Below, in pieces: positions 13,184 to 51,578 of a stretch of DNA of 64,000 bases. The DNA lies in the NCBI GenBank assembly GCA_025618425.1, contig CM046841.1:5870883-5934882 (forward strand), read 5' to 3'. A program made the translations under genes and the position numbers. Positions within the stretch are counted from its first letter, which is position 1. Each line of letters starts with the position of its first letter. The notes beneath the pieces are model-generated. The model did no database searches. It was not told where the DNA came from and saw nothing but the letters and a program-made list of their open reading frames with translations. Source of the stretch: Heliocidaris tuberculata. Taxonomy: Eukaryota > Echinodermata > Echinoidea > Camarodonta > Echinometridae.

Positions 13184-13290
13184 TTAAGTATTGGAGTAAT
13201 GTGTACAACGTATCAAACTGCAAGGAAAATGTTTTTTTTCTTTTTTAATTAGATTGATACATGTCTTGTTAAAAGGATTTCTCCACTCTA

Positions 13291-13600
13291 AAGCCCACTG
13301 CACATTACATGTATATGATCCAATTTTTAAAGAAATCGCAGTTACATCAGATATTGACATTTAAACAATCATAATCTTCTTGATTAAGATTCTGAAATAT
13401 AATGTGAATACCAGAATTAACATTTTAGTGCATTGTTATTAGCTAGCCTTTTATTTGGAATAAAGGATAATCGGCTTGAAATCCTAGACAGTCGCATAAC
13501 GTTAATATAATTCTGAGCCAAATTGGCTTTTACTCCCACAAGGAAGTTTCGACCCTCCAAAATGTTGATTTCATCATTCAGATGATTTTACATACAATTG
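13291..13600 (-). repeat. Dispersed repeat, copy 1
   Basis: This stretch matches 26090-26395 in inverted orientation, for example TTGACATTTAAACAATCATA and TTGATTAAGATTC. It ends near GCCCAC at one side. Family unknown, no coding frame. Confidence 0.7.
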
Positions 13601-14338
13601 CTATTGTTAATTCTTCCAAAATCAGATCATAGTAAAATCACATATCCTGCCACGTGGGCTTAAGCCTACGTGTCAGAGAGTTTTATCCAGTATGGTGACT
13701 TTTCTTCTGTATTACAACACCTCTACTTTATGTGTTAGGATGTTCTGTGCAATGAATATCTCATGTGAACAGAACAATGCTGGAGATTTCAGCAGTCTCT
13801 TTTCTTCTCTCTGTAATGAGAACTGAGTCTATTTGCTAGTTTACGCTTGGCAGATGGGGAATCAATATTTGAGCCATTCCAGAGCTGTAATAAGTAAACA
13901 GTCTGCTGAATTACTACTGCTATTTCCACTTTTGTCTGTCTTTTCATCAACCGTTCTTTCTCTTATTGTTCGGCATTTTCACAAAAGTTGTCGAAGTAAC
14001 TTGAATAAACAGAGCTTCATGTATTACATGCCTCAAATTTCATTTGGCTGCTCAGCAAATCATTCAACAAATCAATGTACATGTACCATAAAATGCCTTA
14101 TTTAAGGCCCCCCCCCCCAACTTTGGGAATATAAGAAAGAAAAAAAGGGGGAGGGATCTGCTAAAATAATTTCTCCAATTGTATCTTCAAGAACACTAGA
14201 AATATATTTAATAATTTTTTTTTTAATGGTTAAAAATTTATTTGATCAATGATTTAATTTATTTTCACATCAAAGCAAAAACAAAACAAAAAACAAAAAA
14301 GGCAAAGGGGGGGGGGGTTGTTGATTTCTATTAATATA

Positions 14339-15900
14339 TGTGACCCTCCACCTCAAAACAACCAATAAGTCTGAAATTTTGGTTTTTACATTTTCAACAC
14401 AGTTTTAAAGCTTAGATTCTAAGCTTTAAAGTGATATATAACTTAATTGTAGGTTTAGTTTTTTTTAGGGTTACACCATGTAATTCTTTCAAGGAATAAG
14501 AGCCCTGAAAAGGGCTGGTGAGCTCCGCTAAGAGCTCTGTGGTTCTCGACGTTTCGATCAGTATGCTCTGATCGTCATCAGGAGAATGACTAGAACACTG
14601 CCCAGTGGAGGCTATTTATTGCCTACGGAGGGATCCGATTCACAGCCTGATTGGCGCCAATCGGAAATGCCCGCGAATTCTATTCACGGCTGCATTCTCA
14701 TTCTGGTCACTGATGGCGCTATAATTCCTCTAAACAGAGAAAGCACCGGACGGTGCCATTGTTTTCTCTGAATAAAGAACAAGGGCCAGATTTTCCGCTG
14801 AATGATTGCTCCCCTTAGAGCCGGTATTTAGTGAAGTATCAATATTGAAAAAACTAAACCTACAATTCAGTTTCTCCACCATGAAAGTGTCGCTGATACT
14901 TCACTAAATACCGGCTCTAAGGGGAGCAATCATTCAGCGGAAAATCTGGCCCTTGTTCTTTATTCAGAGAAAACAATGGCACCGTCCGGTGCTTTCTCTG
15001 TTTAGAGGAATTATAGCGCCATCAGTGACCAGAATGAGAATGCAGCCGTGAATAGAATTCGCGGGCATTTCCGATTGGCGCCAATCAGGCTGTGAATCGG
15101 ATCCCTCCGTAGGCAATAAATAGCCTCCACTGGGCAGTGTTCTAGTCATTCTCCTGATGACGATCAGAGCATACTGATCGAAACGTCGAGAACCACAGAG
15201 CTCTTAGCGGAGCTCACCAGCCCTTTTCAGGGCTCTTATTCCTTGAAAGAATTACATGGTGTAACCCGGAGAAAACTAAACCTACAATTCAGTTTCTCCA
15301 CCGTGAAAGTGTCGCTGATACTTCACTAGATATATAACTTGTCTTGTATCGACTAAACAAACCCTTGTAAATTACAATGAGAATGTCAACGTGTCAGACA
15401 GGCTAATGACCAAAACAATAGAGAAAACGGGCTCTAAAGAAGAGTGACCATTTAAGAGCTTCTATTCTGTATCCTTTTGTTCGTTGCACAAAAGGTTGTG
15501 TCAAAACTCCCTAGCATACACAGTGAAATACTAATTGGATTGGATCGAATCTTTCCATACCTTTAGAAGAGATATATTTCTTTGTTTCTTTAGATTTTGA
15601 ATATCAGACAGTGCATAATTTTTAAGCTATACTAGAAAAGCGATGTGAAGTACAATCCCAGCAAGTTGACACACAAAGTTTGAATGTCCAGGAAAACATG
15701 GTCATTTTGAATGAGAGTAAAAACATATTTCAACATGGTATTTTAACCTGAAATTTTGTCAGATGGTAGATTAATAAATGAACTTTTAGAAAATACAAAA
15801 AAACTTAAAATCAAAATTTCCACCCCAAACCACCTTTTTCAGCTTTTTACTCTAAAACTCCCATTGTGACTTATTGGTCATTTTGTGGTGGAGGGTCACA
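14339..15900. mobile_element. Outer inverted-repeat element carrying a nested foldback
   Basis: TGTGACCCTCCACCTCAAAA with CCAATAAGTC at the left, and GACTTATTGG..TGGTGGAGGGTCACA at the right. No coding content of its own is recognised. The long palindrome at 14445-15328 lies inside it. Confidence 0.75.
14445..15328. mobile_element. Foldback element with arms of about 395 bp
   Basis: Arms 14445-14840 and 14894-15289 are near-perfect inverted copies, separated by about 53 bp. The right end carries an extra 39-bp segment also found in the loop. A 12-bp direct repeat GATATATAACTT flanks it (14433-14444 and 15329-15340), a likely target duplication. The same 61-codon frame appears on both strands purely because of the palindrome. 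Confidence 0.9.
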
Positions 15901-17742
15901 TATTAAACAATCATTTAAAAATAAAAGAGCACCAAAAGAAAATTGGAAAGTAGAAAAGGACAATTTTTTTCTGAATTAATCACCCCTGAAAAAAAAAAAT
16001 CAAGATTATTCACATCTACTTCTTAACATCAAAATAGTTGCCATAAATATTTCAACAGTATCTAACCATATTCACAATTTCTAAAAATCAATTTGATATT
16101 AGAAAAATATTTTTAAGTTCTAAGTATTTCAAATAAAATGCCACAAATACCACCAAAAAAAAACACACCACCACCACAATCAATCGTAAATTGTAATCAT
16201 GTTATAATCGATTTACAGACTACACCATAATATACATTTTGATGTAACAAAAACAACTCAAGTTTTGTCCACCCCCCCCCCCAAAAAAAAAAGAAAAATC
16301 ATGGAAATTAGGAAGCTTATATCCATAGAAAGTAGAGTATACATGTGATAGGAACATTTTTGTGGGATTTTTCACCAAAAAAAAAAAAATTAATAAAAAG
16401 ATTAATTTCTTGCAAAAGTCACCAGTTTTTAGAATGCATTAACTTTGCACATATATCTAGAACAGACTTGCAGAATGGCATATGGAAAATTTGAAGTGAC
16501 ACCTGTCTCTATGTATAAGGCACACACCTACTTACATGTAGGTTTTTGTTTTTTTTCCAGAACAAAAGTTTTGCCTTATACACAGTATTTGATGGTACTT
16601 GTCCAGACTCCACAATCTGTACTGCTGAGAACATTTTTTTCATCCAATAGAAATACAGATTCATTACATTTACCACTCGTACATGTCCATCAAATAAACT
16701 CATGAAAAAAGTACAAAGTGATAGTAATTTAGAACAGGAAATTAATTCAGAAATTAAATTAGATTGCATACTGTCTGCTTGCTCTTTATTGGATAGGGTC
16801 TTTTGTTTTATGAAGCATGAAGGACAAGCCATTAAATGCCCAAATCTAAATGAATTACATGGAGCTCCATTCATTGACTCATACACCTGATTTGTGCTTT
16901 CATAATGTAGGGTTATCATATCATATTAATCATGTTGTCATGGAATAAAGATGAATTGGTTTACTCGATACATACTTAGATCCTAATGGGTTATAATCAA
17001 TGATATTATACAGTTGTATGACTATGGAACAGATTGTTAATGTTAATTGTACATGAAATTTTGGTTCTGCATATTTATCAACAAAGACTACAGTTCATGA
17101 TGTAAACAAATAGTCAATACAATAAACTGATCATATACATGTAGGAAAAAGTAGCAATGATCAGTAATTTAAAGTGATTTGGTAACTTTGTAGAGGCTTG
17201 ATAAAATCTGAGCTGCCTGGCCTTACATGCTATCAGTGTATGTAATGGTGTAAAAATGAAGCCCAGGAAAAAAAACAACTTCAAAATCATCATGTGCTTC
17301 ACAAAAGTAAACATATGGCAAGTGACCGGAATTGCCAGACTCATTTTCCCCCATAGACTCAGTATTGGACTAAAGCGTATACGCTTTCGTAAATGGGAGT
17401 ATTCAGTGACAGCTATCTTAATAATAGCATTATATATTTGAAAACCTTTCTATCCCTAGCTATTTATCCATCTTTCTGAACATCATTATACAAGACAGAT
17501 ATCAAAATTCAACAATTTATTAAATCAAGCCTCCACTGAATCCCTTTAAAATCATGCAGAACATGTTCATGTTTGAAAACCATGGAATTATAAGTGATGC
17601 AAGCAAAGTTTTGGAGTGAGAGGAAGAGAAGAAAGCTCTACAAACATTCAAGTATATATACCAGTACATGTACAATGTATTTAATTTGAATGCAGTGAAA
17701 ACAGAAATGGAGATTTTCAGCACAATACACACTGTATGTTTT
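15901..17742. other. No gene seen
   Basis: AT-rich non-coding DNA with A-runs and a C-run at 16272-16281. The overlapping frames at 16445-16919 show no family motif. Confidence 0.45.
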
Positions 17743-17812
<70 letters not shown>

Positions 17813-17822
17813 TAGAGAGAGT
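17743..17822 (+). repeat. (GA)n microsatellite
   Basis: About 80 bp of GA dinucleotides with few interruptions. A second, shorter GA tract lies at 18896-18942 and a G-run at 18987-19001. Confidence 0.95.
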
Positions 17823-19440
17823 GTGTTCATTTTCTAGTCATTTGTACATGTACAACACTGTTTACATGCATCTAATATATTGTGGGATTGTTGAGTAGAT
17901 TTTAATGAGGTGGTGAAAGACAAATGACACAGTCAAGTGTGTTAGGACAATCATCATTTGTCTACAGTATAATTTGATCATTTCTCAATCACAATGACCC
18001 TGTGGCATTTCATTTCAGATAGATCTAGCTCTCCCTGCAAAACTTGTAATGAAATCTCAGTCACTATAAGAACTAATTACCTACAATGTGCATGTGTAAC
18101 ACTATGCATATGTATACAACGTACATGTATGTACTTCAAGAAATACAATTTTGTGAAATCTCGGTCTCAAGAAAAAAGTTTGAAGCCCATTAGCTCTGTC
18201 AATAAACAGAGTTAATGGGTTTCAAAATTTACTTTAAAAATGCATTTAGTTGTGCATAGTATTAAATAAAACAAATTATCTTGAAATATCCACTATTAAA
18301 ATAATATATTTAGACATGTCTACATTTAAAATATCAACATAAATAATTAAATTAATTATTCACAGAAATTTTTTTTAAACCTAAGGCAATAACTTTCTAA
18401 AAGCTATGTTTTTTGAATGTATATGGCTCTTGTTAAAACTGGGCACTTTGAAGTTATTACATGTACCCTTCAACATGGTGTGACCAACACACAACCTTTG
18501 AGAGTCTATGGCATTATGTATGCAGACTTGAGAGGGTAATTGAATATGGTCATCAATTTACTCATCAATAGATTACAAGCTTGCACACTGGACAGTACAG
18601 GTATGCATGGAAACTCTGTCAGATATGCAAGGAAATTGGCCTTCATGTGTTTCATAGAAGCAGCCTCCTTACTTGGTAGGCTAGAGATAAAGGGTTCATC
18701 TCAAAGCTGTAGTAGAAACAGAAGGGTGTTTGAAGTATAATATAATGGGTATTTATGCCCTTCTGGTTGTCAGCTGTTGAGATGTGTCTTGAACGCTGTA
18801 ACATTTGTAAATCAAATTTGACCACGAAATGTATTGTTTTACTAAAACTTTACATCTTGTAAGAATTTTATACTAAGTATTGAAACTATACAGACAGAGG
18901 GAGAGAGAGGGAGAGAGAGAGAGATAAGGAGAGAGAGAGAGATACATGTACACATGTACATTGTAGATACATGTAGATCAAGAGTGGGGGGGGGGGGGGG
19001 GACAAGCTGGTAAAGGAGCAAGGGAAGAGTATATTGGTAGCTTGCTAATCACCATCCATGGTTCAATCCATCATAGCTGACATGAGGTTGTATCATTGTG
19101 TTGGCATCTTGTAAACAACAGACCATGAGGAATAATATTTGATGTGTGCAGGAAATTTCATGCATGCTGTGTTTTTCAGCACAGAAAACTACACATACAT
19201 ACATGTACATGTAGTTGTACATGTAGCTCTACCTGCATTTAAGTGTAAAATCCTGAATGGCCCATGGACTGCACAGACTCCCATGTTCTGACATTATCAC
19301 AGTTCAGTGTACAACAGGAGCTACATGTACAGTATGTGCATTGAAATAATCATTTATTTTCAAGTACATGTATCATTCTTTGGTTGTCGCATCCCCATTT
19401 ACCTGTATACAAATGTCAAAACATAGAGGGTTATCACTGA
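17823..19440. other. No gene seen
   Basis: Non-coding DNA between the GA microsatellite and the tandem repeat before dystrobrevin exon 1. TACATGTA palindromes are frequent near 18949-18977 and 19198-19221. Confidence 0.45.
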
Positions 19441-19447
19441 ATTACTG

Positions 19448-19637
19448 TAAGGAGCTTCATAAATGCAATGATATTTGAATGATTAATAGCCTAACATGTA
19501 ATTTTCATTTTGAGCTTTATGAATGCAATGATATTTGAATGATTAATTACCTAACATGTGATTCTCATTTTGAGCTTTATAAATGCAGTGATATTTGAAT
19601 GATTAATATATCTAATTCTCATTTTGTGTCTTTGTTT
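19448..19637 (+). repeat. 62-bp tandem repeat, three copies, running into a splice acceptor
   Basis: GATATTTGAATGATTAAT recurs three times at about 62-bp spacing, with ATTTTCATTTTGAGCTTTAT linkers. The last unit runs into the polypyrimidine tract of dystrobrevin coding exon 1 (acceptor at 19638-19639). Confidence 0.9.
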
Positions 19638-19641
19638 AGGC

Positions 19642-45526
<25,885 letters not shown>

Positions 45527-46270
45527 AGCAAGATTGAAGTGGGCTGAAGTAGGCCTCCTTTGCTTGAGTATAAATAAACTCTTCGACTTGCTGGCCAACA
45601 TAGGAAAAGTGAAACCTTGAAATTTGTTAAAGCCAGTTGAAAACTGGTGGAAACCAATGTGAACCAATGGGAACTGGTGGTAACCAGTTGAACCCGACTG
45701 AAACAAGCAGAAACCAGTTGAAACCAGTCAAAAGAAGTGTGGTAATGGTGTAAGAACAAAGATACATTGCACAAATAAGCAGGAAAGTTGAAGTCTTCTT
45801 ACAATAGGGCCAATGTAACAATGTTTAGTGACATAACAAGCTAAATGTCACAAGCGGATGGAACAATTTATGTTCATATTATGTCATAAGACTTCATTCA
45901 CCAAGTCGATGCCCATTTTCCTTTTTAGCTATGTGAAAGCTGAATGAATGGTCTTTAAATTGCTTTACATGTGATATGCTGGACATTTGTTTGTGAGTTA
46001 TAAAATCATTTCCTTTGATTATGGAATATATGATATATGATATCCAATGTATGGGGGGGGGGGGAGAGAGAGAGAGAGAGAAAGAGAGTGAGATATAAAC
46101 AAGTTTTTCTCAAAGTTAAAAAAAGGTATTCTAATGATAGAAAAGATAGAAAGAGAAAAGATAGAGAGAAAGAGAGAAAAAGAGAGACCAAGAGGCTCAC
46201 AGAGTATACTAAGGATCCAACCATTGACTTAGCTTCAAATGATATTTTTCTATCATCTATTTAAGTGAAA
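45527..46270 (+). other. Dystrobrevin 3' flank: probable start of 3' UTR
   Basis: It follows the stop codon. An AATAAA at 45573-45578 is close to the stop. A degenerate minisatellite of AACCAGTTGAAA-like units fills 45630-45735. A G-run and GA-rich tract occupy 46052-46195. Where the transcript ends cannot be decided; other AATAAA motifs occur near 46924 and 47016. Confidence 0.4.
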
Positions 46271-46818
46271 TCAGGCTTTATTAAGAATTGATCCAGAACT
46301 ACGCTTCTTTGTAAGACATACATGTAGTCTCTTAATATTTGTTATTGGTAGTAACAGTGGCCAAATATATAATAATTAACTCTATAAATGCTTTATTAGA
46401 ATGTCCTGTTTTTTATTGAAATGAAATTATATCTTAACCAATATCTATATATTATTCCTCCATTTTCTTTTGATCAGTTTTCATACTATATATATGTTCT
46501 GCTGAGAATCAGAAAAGTGTAACTGAATGTTGCTAGATATGAGTTTTAAATGTAGTTTCTTATATGTAGTTTAGGAGAGTATTTTATGTGCATCTATTCC
46601 TTGCATTATTCACCAGTTTGTATTCTATCTATGTATGTATCATTGTTTTTACTTCTTGTTGCTCTGCTGTGCTTTCCACTTTCTATTTCAGTCACTTTCA
46701 GGGACAAAAGGGATAATAATTAAAGATTTTCATTATCCCCAATATTCTAGATATATGTACCATTGTTTTAGGACTTTGTGTCTTTTCTATTGCCACTGTT
46801 ATGTGTGCGTACTTAGGT

Positions 46819-47091
46819 AGCTTAGCGAAACGTTGTGGCGCATAAGAACGCGGGAGGGACGCGTAGAGGAAAACTTTTGTATTTGTTTTGTATGCGCTTA
46901 TAAAATTAGAATCAGACATATCTGAATAAAAATTTTCATATCATTTTGCTTAAAACTGTTCAAATATTTGAATACTTATTCTACATTGTAATATTTTAAG
47001 CCTGCCTTTATAGAATAAAATTATGATTTTGAGCAAATTTGTCATATGCGTTTTTCCTGCGTTCTTACGCGCCACAAAGTTTCGCTAAGCT
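46819..47091. mobile_element. Inverted-repeat MITE, 273 bp
   Basis: AGCTTAGCGAAACGTTGTGG at the left and its inverse CCACAAAGTTTCGCTAAGCT at the right, the match continuing through GCGC and TAAGAACGC. No clear target duplication. AT-rich interior. Confidence 0.85.
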
Positions 47092-49959
47092 TCATTACAT
47101 GTAACTGGTAAATGGTTTTGTAAACTCTTAAAAATAATTGTTTTCTAAAAGATTTGCTTTCTCATGTTCTTGTTTACTGATAGTGTGGTCTATTATGATT
47201 ATCATTCTATCACAGTGTAATAGGGATTATTTATATATGTTAGGTGATCAACAAAATGTATTCTGGGATGCATGAAAAGTAACTAGTTTTTCTAATCTGC
47301 CATATAACAGCCCTTTTAGTATTCAAAGAAATTCATCTGGTTTCATCCATGACCTTGTCTTGTGAAATTAGCATCTGGTCAGATTTGAACCCAGAACCTT
47401 TCTATTGGTAGTTAAGAGTGTTAACATCTTTTCTACATTGCCTGTGTACTGGTTTTAGTGTCATCTTGATTTGTTTTTAATGTCTGTAAGTGCCAAATGT
47501 GCAGTTAGTCTATGTGACTTTAAATCAATTTTACCAATGTACTACTTAATTTATCATACAGCATTGTGTAAAACCTTTGCTTGTTATTCAGAAATGAAAT
47601 TCCCAGCTGCCAATGAATTGTTATTCACTGTCTAGCATAGATGATCACACTCATGAAAACTTTTTATTTGATATACTACATGTAGAAGATTTTCATTTTT
47701 TCACAGAATTTCCCTTTTCACATCGCAAATATACATCACATTTGACACTTGCATTGCATACTATTTTAAATTGAAAGGGGGAAAAAGGAGTTGAGATGCA
47801 TTTCTGTAAGTAGTAAGTTTTTTTCACCCTTCTCAGCATTTTCCATCCATTTGATAGCAGCTGCCATTTGGAGCATTATTTATTTCATCCCTTATACTAA
47901 CTTATTCTATCGTGTTTCACCTACATCACATGTTTATGTATGTATGTAGTGTTTGTACAACTAGAATGTATTCATTGTTTATAGGTCGTTTCAAGTATGA
48001 ACAGATAATTGCAATATGAGCAAAACTGCCAACAAATTATTCTGCATTCTGGATGGTATATTGTGTAGGAAATGAGAATCATTATATGTAACAGGTACAT
48101 GTGACAAATTATTGTAAAATCAGAAACTTGAAAACAAGCTGAAACTGCAGTGGATTGTTAACACAATTTCTGCAGCAAGGAACTTGTGCTATTTGCAAAA
48201 TTAATTCTTGTAATTCAATCAAGAAAATACCAAGGTTTTACAGCAGAACAAAAGTTAAAAAAAAATATTGCTGAGAAGGAACTAGGAAGTTATTTGAAGG
48301 CCATATGAACCATTGTAAACAAAAACATTTTCAATAGCAATCCTTGTTATGATCCATGTAAGATGTGACTAATTGACTTGTATACTTCTATCAAATTCCA
48401 ATTGTGTGTTTTAATGAGACCGATTCATGTGTCTAGATTGTTTTGAAAATGTATTTATTTGCTGTTTTAGATTTAATCAGTATTTCATGAAGTGAAACAG
48501 TTCATTTAATGTCTGTTAATCATTTGTGTTTGCCTATACATGTACCTATATAGCATGTGATTGTTGATAATTTTGTAGTACTACATATATGTGCATGTAT
48601 ATGTCCTTATCAAATGTGTTTATATTTACTGTGTGGTAAAGCAAGTGGTTATCATATTACCTTGTTGAGATATACATGTATACTGAACTATTTTATTCTT
48701 TATACATGTAGTATGAACTATGACAGTGATCACTTTTCTTGGTTTTTTTTTCTTTGTGTTATCAATTACGTGAATCTGAATCATGTTCTCTTTAAATACC
48801 ATGTAAGTAGATGTATGTGTCCCAGTGCAAACTGAATTGTACAGAATCCTTTTTATTTTGGATAATGACAACTTCTTTAAAAAGACTTTAAAGATGTGTG
48901 AAGATTGGTAGGAACTACTAAAATCAAGGAAAAACACAATTGCAAAGACGTTAAGAAATCAACCGAAAGACGGTTTCAGTCTCCTTTTGTATTACATGGA
49001 TTATGTAATGTGTCATTATAATGTTTTATTATAATAGAGGAGTAGGTGATGGTGAAGACTTTAGAAATGCTGTTAGCTTGATTTATGAAAGTCTTTTACA
49101 GTCATGTGTTAGAAGATCTTTTCTTCTATTATATATTTTAGAAAGAGCCATTTGATAGCTTTATGTAGCTTGCTATTCATATTGATTTGGGGTGCCTACC
49201 AAAATGTTGGGCTTTAAAATGAGTACACCAGTATTCACATCAGATATGATAAGATAGTTGATCTTTGGTCATTTGATGGTGGCAATGGTAAGCTATTGGT
49301 GTATTATGACAGAGAAAATTGTACAGTATATATGATGTAAATTATTTGTACAGATACAATATAGCTGTGTCATACAGGATATGTATGCTTGGAGTAGGAG
49401 TATTATAGATAATGATTGTATGTTCCGTATGTGCCCTTGCAAATATCTGTACTAAGATAGGTTGATTGTCTTGTGATTTATGTGATGTTAGCATTTGTTA
49501 ACCCATGCCCTCGTGAATATTGCTAGCCATTTTCCAGGGTGAAAGATCCCTATTGAATCCCTCATTTGGCAGCACTCTGCCTGGTTAGACGTTGATAATG
49601 GATGCATGTAGAAACAGAAGTGATCAGGGTATTTTGGAGAACTCCACTACCATGCTATGAGTAAGTCTGTTCCGTTTTCCTTGTTCCTAGGTCATGTTTA
49701 TTTTTTTCTTGAGATTTTTTTTCTTGGGTATTGTAATATTTGATATTATATTCCACATACTAAGAATCTTGCTGTTAGATGGGTCAAAAGGTAATCATGT
49801 GATAGAACATAGTTTTCCCCATCAATCGACCCGAGAAGAAAAGTTTGTGACCTTGACGGCATAGTACTTATGTGTTTCGCTGATCTCTTCAGTCCATATA
49901 AAGTCACAATGCGTTATCTATATTTGGGGTATGCGCGAAATGAAAGTGTGTGACCTTTA
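47092..49959. other. Intergenic: no gene seen
   Basis: AT-rich sequence between two convergent genes. Frames at 48557-48835 and on the other strand have no family resemblance. Could in part be a long 3' UTR of dystrobrevin. Confidence 0.4.
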
Positions 49960-50112
49960 CAAATAGCTCCTCCATAAGCGTACTAAAATATGCTTAAGTA
50001 AGCACATTTTAGCGCACATTGCCCATTGGCGCGCTTAAATAAAACACATGTGTGCACCCAGGGGGGTACAGTATATGTAATGTTTAAACTTCTTTTGTGA
50101 ATCAGGCCTAAA
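49960..50112 (-). mobile_element. Decayed copy of the 30025-30224 MITE family
   Basis: GCGTACTAAAATATGCTTAA, GCGCACATTGCCCAT and the terminal TTTAAACTTCTTTTGTGAAT match the element at 30025-30224 in inverted orientation. One end is degraded. Confidence 0.65.
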
Positions 50113-51438
50113 TGTCTTTTTCGAGAAGTAGACAATAATTGTCTTTCTTGTACCAGTTAGATATTTCAGATGTGGAATATAAAGCAAATAATCACCTTTT
50201 GGTTTCAGGCGATGAGATGTACTATCCCTTCCTCGGAGATCAGAATTTACATGCTATTATTCCTCAGCTTTGCTTTGGAAAGATAGCTACATGTACATCC
50301 AGATTGCCTCAGAAGTGATAGTTTGTCCCATCACCTTCACCAACGGTGATTATTTGCTTGCTACACCCACATAAGTCAGGATACCTGTAATTTCATAGTA
50401 TTTTAACATACACTGTACCAAATGAACCTTTCTGCATGACACTACACAGACACTGTGTCGTCTTACATATTTCCCTGAATGAGTTTTGTGAACCTGAACC
50501 TCATGGACAACAGTATTTAGGATCAAATGAGATTACATGTATTAATGTAATTGGACTGGATGATTTTAGATACAAGGGTTTTTGTTAGAATGGAAGAATG
50601 GGGTCCTTTTGTTATTTAGCTTCTATTATTGCTTCTGTGTAATTACATGTACTGGTCAGTGACGCAACATAGAGTAGACTGTGTTGAGGTATTTTATCAT
50701 TTTTGCAAATTGTTTTGCCTCTTTTATGTATTATAAGTGAATGGCATGGACAAAAGTAAGTGGAAAATTCTGTATTTGTCTGCTATCATGAATTCGACAA
50801 CAAAGGAGGTGATGTGGAGTAGTAATTGTGAACTAAATTTGTAGATAAATTAAATGGATTGATTGTTTTGTAAATGATGAAACTGTACAGTGAACCATGT
50901 CAGGAGAGTCTGTCATTTGGTGTAGAATTTAAATATTGTATATTGAATATAACAATCTGAGAAGAAAACTTAAAAAAAAAAAAAAGTGAGACAGCTATCC
51001 AAATAGATATACATTGAAACATAGTTCCTAAACTTTGTTTTTGTATTTTGTGGTGTCGCTTGGAATTTCATGCTCTAGAATTCTCATCTCTCTCACACAC
51101 CCATACCCATCAATCTCTCTCTCTCTCTCTCTCTCTCCCTCTGCCTCTTTTTCATACCTGTATCTCGTTTTTCACTTCCTGTCTTTCTCAAAACTTTTGG
51201 ATGATCTCCTTCACCATCCTATAAACTTGTTTATAAGAAAAGGTTGAGAAATTGCATGTTGCAATCTGCAGTGTGATAAACTTGAATCAAGGGGAGGAAA
51301 AAATAATTTCACCCAGCCTGCATGAACCTGCCCCAATCACCATACCTACAGAGAATCTTGAGAGGATTCTGGCAGAAATAAAGACATGGGCACCTCTTTG
51401 GGAACTTGAATACCTAGGAGAAGAAAGGACAATTCAAC
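50113..51438. other. Intergenic: no gene seen; CT microsatellite
   Basis: AT-rich, with (CT)n at 51113-51137. No supported gene. Confidence 0.45.
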
Positions 51439-51578
51439 ACAGTGGAACCTCTTTATATCGAAACCTTGTTATATCAGGGTTAAAAAAACAAGGAAATACA
51501 AAGAAGTGTGATCAGCAAAATAACCTTGTTATAACGAGAGTTTGTTATAACAGTGTTCTTTATAACAAGGTTCCACTG
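51439..51578. mobile_element. 140-bp pogo/Tigger-like MITE
   Basis: CAGTGGAACCTCTTTATATC at the left and its inverse TTTATAACAAGGTTCCACTG at the right, TA at 51579-51580. The 182-codon frame 51252-51800 runs straight through it and is therefore not trusted. Confidence 0.88.

Noticed and set aside
14586..15149. Identical 61-codon frames on opposite strands
   Set aside because: They are the two arms of a foldback element, so one frame is automatically mirrored; no protein family match.
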